Assembly: GCF_020497125.1 (NCBI RefSeq)
Contig: NC_059084.1
Span: 3,747,501 to 3,811,500 of the forward strand
Source: Mauremys mutica
Taxonomy: Eukaryota; Chordata; Testudines; Geoemydidae
Reading direction: 5' to 3'
DNA length: 64,000 bases
The notes under the pieces are model-generated. The model was not told the DNA's origin. It worked only from the letters and a program-made list of their open reading frames with translations, and searched no databases. The number at the start of each line of letters is the position of its first letter. Position 1 is the first letter of the stretch. The position numbers and the translations under genes are program-made. This document shows positions 47,804-59,070 of this stretch, piece by piece.

Positions 47804-47973
47804 TTTAACTCTTATTGCCTTGTGTTTGGTTATCTGAGCTTTACTCTGTCTCCACAAAGCCAATTTCCAGGTCTCCCTTCAGACTCTTGCAGGATACAGC
47901 CTCTCCCTTTCAGCAGCTGGACCCATTCCATTTGGAGTTTCCTTCCCTGTTCTCCCTTCCGCAAATTGGCCAA
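47804..47973 (+). repeat. Duplicated segment, copy B (partner 46193-46383)
   Basis: Starts TAACTCTTATTGCCTTGTG against TAACTCTCATTTTCTTGTG in copy A. Homology ends at GCAAATTGGCC in both. Confidence 0.8.
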
Positions 47974-49625
47974 CCCTGGCCTCCCAACTATTGGTCCCAG
48001 AGCTGGAACAATTGCTTCCAGAGAGTTCTGAAAGCCCTGAGATGAAAAGACCTCAGGTGGGTAAGGGTACCACATGCCGACTGCTCATTAACAGGGCAGA
48101 GAGAAAGGGGAGCTTAAGGCAACATAAGGAAGCCACATCTAAATGAGACTGTCTAATGATTCCAATGATCTTTGGAATCTAGAATGGCCTCAGTGTAAAG
48201 TCCTGGACTGCTCGGAGTGGGGCAGCCCATAGCCCCCTCCTTGCCGCGTGGCACATTCCTTAGACTCTGTTCTGTCTCTACAAAGTGCAGGAGGCCCAGA
48301 GCAGTGACTCACACTAGCCATCCTTCCCCAGCTTTTTGATGGGGTTAGAAACACCCAAAGTTTAAAATTGGGTTCTTGTTTAAATTCCATTTTAAGGAGC
48401 CCAGATTCTCAGTCAAGTGAATGAACACGTGGCTGTTTTGCCTGCCTGATACCTGAAATAGCAGCAAGCCTGGACAGTTACAGACACACTGTGGCTTGGA
48501 TTTTAAAATAAGACTCCTGCAATGGCCTGCTGGTTACCAGTGACAGCAAGCTAGCATGGCAGAATACTAGCAAGAGGGGAGGAGCAGCACAGGCCTGGCT
48601 CCCCAGAAGGGTTTAGTCATCTTGCCAGGAGATGGGGAAATTTCACAAAGCCTTGTGTCATTTTCTGACAGATTCCCTCTCCACTGCACTCCAGCAGCTC
48701 CCAGACAGACCTAGGAAGCAGCCAATGGAGAGTAGTACAGTTAGGTTAGCAGAGGCACCACGAACAGATGGTCCCTGGTGCCATCCCCGTTGTGCTATTC
48801 TGGACGTGCAAAGGAGACTGAGAAGCTAGCTGCACCAATAGGGCAGCTGGGGATTCCTCTAATATAAGTTAGGGTTTTATGCCACTTACTGTTCCTCCTC
48901 CCACTCATGTTCTGGGGTGGGCTGAGGGGAACAGGAGATGGTGTGTCCAAAGTTGGAGCTGCTTTAAGTTAAACCAGGGCTGATTCAGTCCCCGGTCAGC
49001 CTCAGGTCTGGAGAATGAAAGGGTGGCTTCTCCCCCTTCCCCACAGGTCCTGCAGCAAGCACATCTCATCTAAACCTGGAGATCTGACCCCAAGATTTCT
49101 GAAGAGCATCTGTGTACAGCGTGTGCATGAACATTCACACATGTGCTAATTGTGCAGACATTAGGTATGCATATAGAACAGCACCATCCAGGCAATCTAG
49201 GTCATGCCCAATGCAGAGGAGCCCCTGGCAAACCCAGAATTAGAGTGATTTCTGAAACATGGAGAGGAGTGAATGAGGCTGCATCAGGGCTGGCAGGGTC
49301 GAGGGTCTGCTCCAAGCCCTCTTACCCATAGTAACATTCTTTGTCAGCAAACACACATGTACTCTTTTTCAGCATCCAAAATGGGGTTACCATCCACCTT
49401 TCCACCAAGAGCAGTTTAAACTGGTGTTACAGGGCTGTCTTTCTATAGAGCAAGGGCATGGAAATATCTCCTGTACAGAGTCCAGACATATTCACACCTA
49501 CCTCCTTCTTGGTACAAACCAGACACTTACTGGAGCTCAGAACTGGGACGGAAGCTCTATTTGTGCATTTTACTGAACAGTTCTCTGATTTCATCACTCC
49601 TCTTTCTGTTCCCTTTTCCCTCTTG

Positions 49626-49835
49626 TAGGCCTGGTCTACACACAGGTTTTGTATGGATTTAACTATTCTGGTTGGGGCTGTGAGAGTCTACCAAAATAGT
49701 TAATCAGTTCAGCACCTACTGGGGATGCAGCTTTGGTGCCTATAGTAGGACAGCTTATTCCTATTCCCTTACGGAACCTTTATATTGATATAATTGCATC
49801 CACGCTACGGGGAATTGCACTTTTATTCCTCAAAG
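49626..49835. mobile_element. Harbinger-related MITE fragment
   Basis: The left end TAGGCCTGGTCTACACAC is the same terminus as the 3335-7192 Harbinger element. The right end is not clearly preserved. Confidence 0.55.
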
Positions 49836-49858
49836 AATAAAGAATAGCATGTCCATAA

Positions 49859-50392
49859 AGGCAAGCCAAGGCCTCCCAAAGCAGGAATATTTCTATTTCA
49901 CATCTGTTCAGAAAGAACCTGTTTACAATTCCCAGGGGGCCAAAAGACCAACAATTCTAAATGCTAGCATAATGGAGTTACTAAACCTCACATTTTGATA
50001 TAGCTGCATGCAAATTGGGATGGCAATTGTGCACCTACTTATTTGCATGTACAAATCCCCCTTTTGTGCACATAAATGTGAGGTTTTGTGGGTATAATGG
50101 GCACATACTTTTTTTGGACACACCTATTGCACCCACATTTGACAGTTTGCTATTCAGGGTAACAAGCTGCACGCAGATGGAGCTCTCTACTTAGTCACCT
50201 ATTTGTATTTTCCAGGTTCCACTAGGTTTTGAAGGAATGACAAGGTCAGCTGAGTTAGCATTGATATTATATATGTGCACAAATTAAGGCAAGATAGCTT
50301 CCAGCCCTTCACTTTAAATGCTTTTATAGATTTAAGGATCAGAAAGCCAATAACCGACTCAGAGAGGAGAAAATGCACACACACAAATTGCA
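49859..50392 (+). repeat. Large direct duplication, copy A (partner 53169-53782)
   Basis: Shares many blocks with the partner in the same order: GCAGGAATATTTCTA, CAGAAAGAACCTG, TTTTGATATAGCTG, GGCAATTGTGCACCTACTTA, CTTTTGTGCACATAAATGTG and TCAGCTGAGTTAGCATTGAT. No coding content. Confidence 0.85.
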
Positions 50393-50673
50393 GTTCCTTT
50401 GTTGTGCTGCATTATCTATATCATTAAAGTGGTAAACATTTTGTGAGCAGACAAGCTCTTACTCTTCTCCATGTCCTTCTTCTCTTGTATGTTTCATTCT
50501 TATGTCACCTTCTAGACTCTCCTGCTCACATGCAGTGGGACTGAAGGATGTGGCAGGACAGTGGAACAGCTGTTCCTGATATCAAGTTACTGCTCTCTGG
50601 CTTCTACTTCTATATGTCTGTTGCACAGACATCCTCTTTCTAACAAACCCCTCTCTTTCATTCTCACATGTCA

Positions 50674-50850
50674 TAGACTCCTAGGAGTCAGAGAGAGACA
50701 GACCAGCTGATCATCTAGCCCACTCTCCCCCACCCACCAGATTTGATCCCTACAACTTATTGCTAGTATTTGCCCAATCAGATATTCAAGCTGTCCAGGA
50801 AGTGGTTTCTCCCACTCCCTTTGGGAGACTCTTCTGTAGCTTTGCCAAGA
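50674..50850 (-). mobile_element. CR1 LINE 3' fragment, minus strand
   Basis: Reversed tail wording (CATAGACTCCTAGGAGTCAG, then AGCTGATCATCTAGCCC), followed by a CTGTCCAGGAAGTGGTTTCT segment. Diverged. Confidence 0.55.
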
Positions 50851-51419
50851 TCAGCATGCAGACAGTTAAAGAACTTTCCTGGCAAACTGTGTGTTCCTGC
50901 TAGACCATGTTCCTTTTGTGTTCTGCAATCCTTTGTGTCTTTCTACAGTTTTAGTGGAATTTACTTGGCAGCATACCCAGATGAGAGGGGGAATAAGCAG
51001 CAGGCTGGGGGGAAGCAGCAGAAGAATATGTCATGTGTCTGCACAAGAAGGATGCAACATTATCTCTCTGATAATTGCAAGGCCTGCTTTAGATTTCAAG
51101 CCTCCCACCTTTTGTATTTGAACAGGCCCTGGGATTAGCGCCCACACACTCCCAGGTTGGATTTACAGTCTCTGAGCACAGTGCAGGGGTCAGCAAAGGG
51201 AAAAACACACAGCAATTAAGCTGCCCAGCACAGGGATGGCCCAGCAGGGTCTATTTAATTAGCAACATGCACAATGATCTATTATGGAATGCATCAGAGA
51301 GGCGACTGGCAGGGTTTGTCTAGCGAAGGGGACAGCGATGCCTCCTAGTGACTATCATGGAATGGCTAGTGGGTAGCTTGGGATTCTCTATGCATCTTAC
51401 ATTATAAAGCCATAAAACA

Positions 51420-52456
51420 CTGGGTATTAGAACTGTGTATTACCAGGACATAATTGGTTAAACAACCACAAACAAAGAGTAACTATTAATGGAAAGATGT
51501 CAGATTGGAGGGAGGTCTCAAGTGGGGTTCCACAGGGATCTGTTCTGCATCTGGTGTTTAACATCTTTATTGATGACCTGGATATAGGAATACAGAGTGC
51601 ACCGATCAAACTTGCAGATGACACAAAGCTAGCGGGGATTGCCAACATTTTGGAGGCTAGAGCTAAAATTCAGAGGGATCTTGATAAACTGGAGAACTGG
51701 GCTATAGACAGTAAAATGAAATTCAACAAAGACAAATGTAAGGTGTTACACTTATGGAAGAAAAATCAAATGCACAAATACAAAATGGGGGATAACTGGC
51801 TTGGCATCAGCACTGCTGAGAAGGATCTGGGAGTTGTGGTGGGTCACAACCTCAACGTGAATCAGCAATGTGATGCTGTTGTAAAAAAAGAAATGCAATT
51901 TTAGGTTGCATTACAGAGGCATAGCATGCAAGTCATGGGAGGTGACAGTACCGCTCTACTTGGCACTGGTTAGGTCTCACCTGGAGTACTGTGTCCAGTT
52001 TTGGTCACCAATGTATGGAAAGGATGTAGAGAAACTGGAAAGGATCCAGAGGCTAGCAACAAAGATGACTGAAGGGATGGAATCCAGTCCATATGAGCAA
52101 AGGCTGAAGGAACTCGGTATGTTTAGTTTGGAAAAGAGGAGATTATGGGGAGACATGATCATGGTCTTCAAATACTTGAAAGGATGCCATAAAAAGATGG
52201 AGAAAAGTTATCCTGCCCTCTGGCAAGAGAGAACAAGAGGCAATGGGTTCAAACTACAGCACAGCAGATTTAGATTAAATCTCAGGAAAAGCTTTCTAAC
52301 TGTACGAGCAGTAGGCCAATGGAACAGAGGCCTGGGGAGGCTGTGGAAGCTCCTTCACTGGATGTTTTCAAAAGGAGGCTGGATAGCCATCTGTCTTGGA
52401 TGGTTTAGACACAAATTCTGCATCTTGTAGTCCCTTCTAACCCTGTGATTCTATGG
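51420..52456 (+). mobile_element. CR1 LINE, 3' kilobase with reverse transcriptase end
   Basis: 5'-truncated. The 3' end carries the CR1 tail TGTAGTCCCTTCTAACCC and GTGATTCTATG. It lies in STMN3 intron 1 and splits the distance between the two large duplicated segments. Confidence 0.92.
51490..52430 (+). pseudogene. CR1 reverse transcriptase, C-terminal fragment, broken
   Basis: Encodes SSGVPQGSVL followed by FNIFIDDLD, then LADDTKLAG, where the usual F-A-D-D reads L-A-D-D. WAIDSKMKFNKDKCKVLH and LGVVV follow. After a frame break at about 51900 the thumb-side part resumes: PLYLALVRSHLEYCVQFWSP, KLERIQRLATKM, ERTRGNGFKLQ. The N-terminal endonuclease and fingers are missing. CR1 proteins copy their RNA at nicked target DNA; this copy cannot. 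Confidence 0.9.
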
Positions 52457-52544
52457 CCAGTTACCCCTTGGCCACCAAACTTGTTTGTTATCCTCCTTTC
52501 CCTATCTTCCTTCTCTCAGCCTTGTTTTGTTCTTTTTAAAAGGA

Positions 52545-52650
52545 ATGTAAGCACTTCAGGGAAGGGATCAGGCCTTCTATTATGTTTGGAGAGGGCCTAG
52601 CACATTTTGGACAGTACAAAAAATAAGCAAGTTAATAAATAATAATTGCT
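52545..52650 (+). repeat. LINE 3'-tail-type repeat
   Basis: Reads GTAAGCACTTCAGGGAAGGG, GGGCCTAGCACATTTTGG and ends TTAATAAATAATAATT. Same family as at 55960 and 56592. Confidence 0.45.
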
Positions 52651-52956
52651 GGGACTTGATCTCCCACTTCACCTGTACTAGATTTAGCCTGGTGTCAAAT
52701 TTCTCTCCCTCTCACTCACTCACACACAAACTCAATTCAGATGAATAGCTCAGTCTTCACAAACTGTTATTGCAGCCAAGGGAATGAACAATGCAGCCAG
52801 AATTCTGTAGCTCTCAATCCTAAATAAGGAATGGGAATCCAGCAGTCTGCGACTCACTTCAATGGTCTCCACTGTGTGATCAAATTTCTGGAGTGAACCC
52901 CTTCATACAGGTAGTTCCATTATTCAGTGTCAGGCTTTTTTGGAATATGTATACAG

Positions 52957-53070
52957 CTGTGGTTTTCAGCCTTTTTTCATTTGCAGACCCCTACAATATT
53001 TCAAATTTTGAAATCTTAGACATATTCTGTGGACCCCAGGGGTCCGCGGACCACAGGCTGAAAACCACTG
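52957..53070. mobile_element. Short hAT-type MITE (114 bp)
   Basis: CTGTGGTTTTCAGCC at the left pairs with CAGTGGTTTTCAGCC read inward from the right. The 8-bp flanks are GTATACAG (52949-52956) and GTATACAT (53071-53078). The interior has GGACCCCAGGGGTCC near its right end. Confidence 0.85.
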
Positions 53071-53168
53071 GTATACATGATATCATGATACATCTCCATT
53101 AATCAGCTGGGGAAGAATTTACAATTCACCAAACAAAAGGAAGGAAACTGCCCTCTCAGCCACCACTT

Positions 53169-53782
53169 AGAAGGCAAAGCCAAGGCTTCTCGGAGCAGGA
53201 ATATTTCTAATTCACTGCTGCTTCAGAAAGAACCTGCTTACAGTATCCAGGAGACTAAAAGGCCAACACTTCCAAATGCTAGTGTAATGAGGTTTATACA
53301 CATTTTGATATAGCTGTATGCAAATTGGGCTGGCAATTGTGCACCTACTTATTTGTATGTACTAATTCCCCTTTTGTGCACATAAATGTGGGGGGTTGTG
53401 GGTATAAAGGGCACATAAATATTTTGTGGATACACCCATTGCACCCACATTTTACAGTTTGCTGGTCAGGGCACTGTACCACAGGCTTGTTATTTAAAAT
53501 AGGATTGTGTGATTATAAGAGCACATTTTTACACATTTTTAAAATAGCTGGGTAGAAGCAGGTGGAGCTCTCCAATTAGTCACCCATTTGCATTTTCCTG
53601 CTTCCATTAGATTTTGAAGGAACAACAAAGTCAGCTGAGTTAGCATTGATATTATGTATGTGTATAAATTAAGGCAGGAAGGCTTCCCACCATTCACTTT
53701 AAATCGTTTTTATAGATTTAAGGATCAGAAAACCAATAACCAACACAGAGAGCAGAAAATGCACATGCAAATAGCAGCTCTT
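53169..53782 (+). repeat. Large direct duplication, copy B (partner 49859-50392)
   Basis: Same block order as copy A, with about 80 extra bases near 53470-53555 (TTATTTAAAATAGGATTGTG and the following AT-rich piece). The two copies are about 3.3 kb apart. Confidence 0.85.
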
Positions 53783-54804
53783 TTGGGACCTCATGCAAGA
53801 GCCTCACTTTGAGTTTTGGTGAGATTGGAAATGTCATGGAGGTGGCACCCAAGGGTCTTACTCTGACTAAAATGGAAGACGTTATTACAAACAGTAGTTT
53901 GTAGATGCCCTTCCAAGGCAGAAATAGCCAACATTTTACTTTTCCTTTAGACAGACAGCCGCAATACAAGAATATGCAAGAAGTTCATTAAGCCTGGCTA
54001 TAGATTTCATCACTAAGCAGCAGAATGTTTTTGCTTCACACATATCACTGGGGCGATCCATTGCGAATGGATGAGTTTTGCAAATTAATACAATGTAAAA
54101 GCCACAGAAAGCACATCACAAAATGAAGAGCCTGCTCTCACAAAGTGCAGGGCATCCTTATGTCCCCTTGCCTTCAGAGAACAACGCCTTCACAGCCTTT
54201 TGATGCCACAACCTTACCACAAAAAGTGTGCAGTTGGTCTCTGAGCTCCTGTGGATATAGGCAATTCAGTTATGCTCTGATTCTGCTCCATTCATATCTC
54301 ATTACATGACTGGCACAACCCTTTGATAAACCCCTTGTGCAAACCTGCATGTGCACCGTTTGCAATGCTGTATACGTGCATGAACAAAATGACTCTCTCC
54401 CTATTGTATTTTGAGTGAAGTAAACAAGCAGGGAAGAGGAGTTAACTAGATTCTCATTCAAACAGAGCTGCTAAGACGGTCAGAAGAGCCACCACCTTGC
54501 TTTCTCTCAACTGACTCACCCCGGAGCTCCCCCTAGTGTACTCTAGTATGATTGCTGTGTATTCACTCCTGCTCTTTGCCATTAAAATTAGCTACAACAC
54601 TCACACATTTTAAAATATTTCTCTAACAAAGTCAATCCCTGGGGATCCTACTCTAGTCAGTTCCTGCCCCACTTTTAAATAGAAAACAGAGACTAAAATA
54701 GATTATCTGGGGAGATCCACAACAAATATATAACTGGGATTAATCCAAACAGCTATTGTCCTATCCCAAAGCCTTTGATATGTAAAGGAAATATTAGAGG
54801 TAGC

Positions 54805-54915
54805 ATGTTACAGTGTACAAATATGCTGGATTAGGATGCAGAAGACCATGGTTCTATTCCTAGCTCTGTCACTAACCTTCCGTGTGAGCTTGGGTGAATC
54901 ACTTTGCCTCCATGT
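54805..54915 (+). mobile_element. MIR-type SINE fragment
   Basis: Reads GGTTCTATTCCTAGCTCTGT, CACTAACC and GTGTGAGCTTGGGTGAATCA, the MIR 5' and core wording. Confidence 0.65.
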
Positions 54916-54951
54916 ACTTCTATTTCCCTTCAATTTACTATTCAATTAAAT

Positions 54952-55625
54952 ATATAGGTTCTTCTACTGCTCTCATCACCATAGTATCTGAGAATTATAA
55001 GTGCATTAAGCAATATGACTAATGTCTATCATGTGTTTGTTTTCTCATCCTCTCCCTAAGGGCAGAAGTGTGTGCAGGGGAGAGGAGTGTTTTGTTTTGG
55101 AATTTATATATACACACATATACATGTTGCTATATGTTTATGTTAGATAAGGCAGGTCAAATAAATGCACCTTGCACTTAGAGCAGATGGGGTGAGGTTT
55201 GTGATAGTCCTTACTTCCTGAGGGAGTTCATTCCACAGTCTTGGGCCAGCCACCAAGAAAGCTCTGTCTCCTGAACATATGGGCTTTACCCTTTTGTACA
55301 AAGTTCATAGTGCTAGAGGAGTGTGGTTGTCACTCATGGTCTTCATCCTTTAGGCTCTTAGATATTCAGTGTCCTGGGTCCAGGGCGTCTTGAAGATAAG
55401 GACCAAGACATAGAACTTGGGAAGCCAGTGTAGGATGTGAAGGACAGATGTGACGTGCTCAGGGTAGCCAGTGTTGCCAAGGAGAAATGCTGCAGCATTC
55501 TATACCAGCTGGAGTTCCCCAAGCTCTCAAGACTTCATGCCTAGATATACAGCATTGCTGTAGTCCAGCCAAGAGGTGACAAAGGCACAAATACCTGAGA
55601 TTAGCATATCATCTGCCTGGATGGG
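54952..55625 (-). mobile_element. L2-like LINE fragment
   Basis: On the minus strand the part near 55560-55605 encodes CAFVTSWLDYSNAVYLG, a conserved motif near the end of LINE reverse transcriptases. Blocks shared with 27240-28275 and 21545-21612 show one family. Confidence 0.6.
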
Positions 55626-55733
55626 ACAGACTCTCTTAGCCCACTAGAAATGTCAGAAAGCATTACTTACAGATGCTGCTATGTTAGAGCTTAGTGTCAG
55701 CGAGCAATCCAGGAGCACTCCTAAGCTATAGAA

Positions 55734-55917
55734 AGCGAGGTTATTACATGGGGGGGGGGGTCGCGAGCTGTCAGCCTCCACCTCAAACCCCGCTTGCCTC
55801 CAGCATTTATAATGGTGTTAAATATATAAAAAAGTGTTTTTAGTGTATAAGGGGGGATCACACTCAGAGGCTTGCTATGTGAAAGGGGTCACCAGTCCAA
55901 AAGTCTGAGAACCCCTG
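55734..55917. mobile_element. hAT-type MITE, left end missing
   Basis: The right end, read inward, is CAGGGGTTCTCAGACTTTTG, a standard hAT terminus. The interior includes GGGGGTCGCGAGCTGTCAGC and GAGGCTTGCTATGTGAAAGG. The left terminal part is lost. Confidence 0.75.
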
Positions 55918-55959
55918 ATCTAGTGGCTGCATGTAGACACCCTTTGTGTGTCTAATCTA

Positions 55960-56072
55960 TTCAGATTGTAAACTCTTTGGGGCAGAGTCTCTCTCAATAT
56001 AAATTTGTCCAGCAGCCAGCACAGGGCCTAAGCTCAGCTGGGGCTTCTAAGTGCTACATAATGTAACTAATA
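55960..56072 (+). repeat. LINE 3'-tail-type repeat
   Basis: Reads CAGATTGTAAACTCTTTGGG, GCAGAGTCTCTCTC, CACAGGGCCTAAGCTCAGC and GCTTCTAAGTGCTA. The best-preserved copy of this tail in the window. Confidence 0.5.
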
Positions 56073-56442
56073 CTATTTATCCTCTCACCTTCATTTTTCT
56101 TACTTCTTCCCCTCTATCTGCAAAGAGAGGATCGTATTTACCTACCACTGCCCCCAGGACTAGTGAATGCAGCCAAGTACTTTGGAAATGCTAAATATTT
56201 TATCAACTTTTCTTACCCTCGCTCCTTCTTTCCCCTCTCATTTCCAGTCCTCGTTTGTAATTTCCTTGGACCAGCCTACGGTGCAGTGGTTCAGGATAGA
56301 TCTGTTCCTTTCTGGTAAATCTGAAAATGGAATTGTCCCATTTCCATTGACATTCAGTTATTTAGCTGCTAGGAAGGCCCTTCCTTTTTCTCAGAGCTCC
56401 GCAGTGCTCTCCGCTAAATCCTCAGCTGGTAATTGCAGATTT

Positions 56443-56486
56443 CTTCAAAGCTGTGGCCAGATGCCCTTTTGTCCAGCTGTTTCACC
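56443..56486 (-). pseudogene. 44-bp copy of part of STMN3 exon 3 inside STMN3 intron 1
   Basis: On the minus strand it reads GGTGAAACAGCTGGACAAAA, then GGGCATCTGGCC, then ACAGCTTTGAAG: 43 of 44 bases match exon 3 at 41201-41244. It would encode [14 protein letters not shown]. Similarity falls away sharply on both sides, although a basic stretch (GAGAAAAAGGAAGG) lies at nearly the same spacing as the KKKD codons of the exon. An in-frame TAG follows about 30 bases after the match. Confidence 0.85.
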
Positions 56487-56591
56487 TTTCATGGGGACTG
56501 GATTTCCTTGTAGGTGTTGCACCTGGACAATGGGTGCCCCATCTTTCATATATTAGTCAGTTTAGTTCTCTGGCTATTGGGGTGTCTGGTA

Positions 56592-56697
56592 AAATTAGAC
56601 TGTAACCCTTAAGGACAGGGACTGTCTTTTTGTTATCCAGCAAAATGGGACTGGGGTCTCTGGGCACTACGTCAATACAAGTTAAATAAATAATACA
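56592..56697 (+). repeat. LINE 3'-tail-type repeat
   Basis: Reads AGACTGTAACCCTTAAGGAC, AGGGACTGTCTTTTTGTTAT and ends TTAAATAAATAATA. Confidence 0.45.
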
Positions 56698-56699
56698 GG

Positions 56700-58560
56700 A
56701 ATCTGTGTCATCTCCTTGGGGGTTACAACAGTAATAAGTAAATGTTATAGGCCTACGTAATAAATCTAAGTCATGTGAATTCAGACAGTTAATAAATGGA
56801 TGAAATAGAGATTGAATATTTATGGTATAACTGATAACAAGGCCAAAGCAAGGTTACTACAAGAAATTGACTTGACTTTGCAAAGAAACGTGGATATTCA
56901 CTAGCAGGGCTAGTGAAAATGGTGTTTTCCACAGAGAGTGTTGACAAACAGTGAAAGAACATAAGTGCTTCCAGTTAAAAATGCAGACCAATGCATAAAC
57001 ACAGAATAAACAAGGGTAAACAACCTGCAGAGACCAGGAACCAGCTGCCCAGGTTGTGTAAACTGACATAGCTCCATTTTAGACAATGGAACTCCACTGG
57101 TTTACACCACCTGAGGATCTGACCTCAGATTTATTTGACAGAAAGGTGTACAGCACAAAGAGTGCAGTGTCATGAATGCAATAAAAGCAACCATTCTGCA
57201 GAAATGTGCTGCTTTCAGCACAGACTATAAGGAAATCCAGAATGCAAAACTACATTCATGTATATGAAGACAAGGACAAAGCTTTGATGGAGATGATGAT
57301 GATGCAGAAACAGAGTTCGTTGTTGGGTCTCTCAAGACATTTATAAAGCAAGGTTCTATAACAAATTGACAGTGATCTTGGAAATAAAGTTGATTTTAAA
57401 ATCAATACTGGGACATGATGTCATAATATCACAAATTATGAGATCAGAAATGTTAACTTTAACGCACAATGCCAATCTGGGCATTGAGAAGTGTAAGAAC
57501 AGAGTCTGAGATATCCTTTTCTGTAGAGGTTTGAATACTGTCATATAAGATAATGGTCAGATCTTCGGCTGCCAATCTAGCTCCTTTGCATTGCTTCTGT
57601 GGCACCTATGCCAGAAAACAGCCTTAATAGGGAAGCTGGGGATTCCCCATGTATAGGGAAATTCACAAATCACAAGTCAGCACAGCCTCAAGGCTTCCCC
57701 AGCCACACCCAGAATTTAAACACTGGGTGGTTTAAAACTACCTTCACTTCCTTCTCCTCCCCTCCTCAGGTGCACCAAGCATATGTCTGGCACACCTGCA
57801 GCTCTGGCCCAACACATTGTGAAATCCACAGGAAACAGAATGCAAAAGAACTAGTGAAACTACTTGAGATTCCTGATAAGCTCATAGGCCAAGGCTGACA
57901 CAGATCTATTTGAATTAAACAGGAAAGATTATCTGTATTAATGGACTACTACTACACCTTGTTCTAAAGTGAGCTGTTGCACAACACAACAAGAAGCAAT
58001 GCAACAACACCTGGTAAATTGCAGTTTGCTCACCTTGAGATTTCAGATGAGGTAATAACACATAATGATCCACAGCTAATGAGTATCTTATTTAGGCCAT
58101 TCTCTTTCATATATGAATTCAGGTACTCCACACTAAACTCTTATTATGCATAGCCACGAGGCTAGCAAAAAAAAACAACCACAGTGAAAATAGCAAATAA
58201 AAGCCCTAGTGAATGCAAGGGATCCATAGTTAGTATTGTTGGAATACTGCAATACAACTTGCAATGCTTTATTAGGATCATGAGCCCAAGAGGGCCTATA
58301 ATGCGTAAGTCTTAACCAGTCTTGAGAAGGAACTGTTTGGAGAACAAGAAATGGTCATGTAATAAAAAAAATAATTGAGGTTCCAGGGCAGTAGTCATGA
58401 CAGATGTCCAGTAAGAGGCAGAATGATCCTCTCACACCTCTGCTGGGGTTTGGGGTTGCTTCTCCTGAAGTTTTCATGTGTGTGTTATTACTTGGCTGCA
58501 TGAGTAGTGTGTTATTTTTAGCTAGCATGATGTTTTGTTTTATTTGTATTTGACTTTCAA
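56700..58560. other. STMN3 intron 1, unique stretch
   Basis: No exon, RNA gene or defined element is recognised. Short open frames have no family signature. Confidence 0.4.
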
Positions 58561-58575
58561 AAAGAAAAAGGGAGA

Positions 58576-59070
58576 TGTAACAGTGTCGGAAGGTACTGAA
58601 CCCTGCCATGTAACAAAGGTATTCATTAGCCTTTTGTAACCCTTCAGGAGACTGGCCAAGCCATAAAGATCAGTCTCTTCCCAGAACTCCTTGTTGGAGT
58701 ATTTAGAAGATCTTCAATTACAGTTTTGTTATGTGGCCAGAGTCTGACAAGCCCCATTTGGATGTTCAAGGAGGAGAGGGCATGAGAAGACTTCCCTCAA
58801 CTTCTGATCCCTGCCCAGGCAGCCGGATCAATGCAGTCACTTCTAGTAACTCCTCTCCTTGTCTCATAGTCCTGCCAACTTCTGCACCAGCCAGTAAAGC
58901 TGGCTAGGCACAGAGAAGGGATAAAAGTATGCTGCATTGTCCTAAGGGACAGTACACCAGATATGCTCCCCCTGCATGCCTGTGAGATCCAGGAGGGGTT
59001 GAGGTTCCCAAGGCAATGCAACTCTGCACCACCCCTAATGCAGGGATGTGCCTATCAGGCACAAGAAAGC
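58576..59070 (+). mobile_element. Possible solo or truncated LTR
   Basis: A purine-only run of 16 bases (AAAAAGAAAAAGGGAGA, ending at 58575) directly precedes TGTAACAGTG, the arrangement of a polypurine tract and an LTR start. A TATA-like ATAAAAG occurs at 58921, a plausible U3 length of about 345 bases. No matching second LTR, clear CA end or poly(A) signal is found. No viral gene is recognised nearby. The right boundary is a guess. Confidence 0.3.

Noticed and set aside
49700..49712. Another TTCAGCACC word resembling an RE1 half-site
   Set aside because: It lies inside a MITE and the rest of the motif is absent.
49859..53782. Reading the two large duplicated segments as LTRs of one provirus
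   Set aside because: The sequence between them holds a CR1 and no gag, pol or env coding, and the ends lack TG/CA and a target duplication.
56167..56556. 129-codon plus-strand open frame in STMN3 intron 1
   Set aside because: It is antisense to the duplicated STMN3 exon fragment and otherwise shows no domain.
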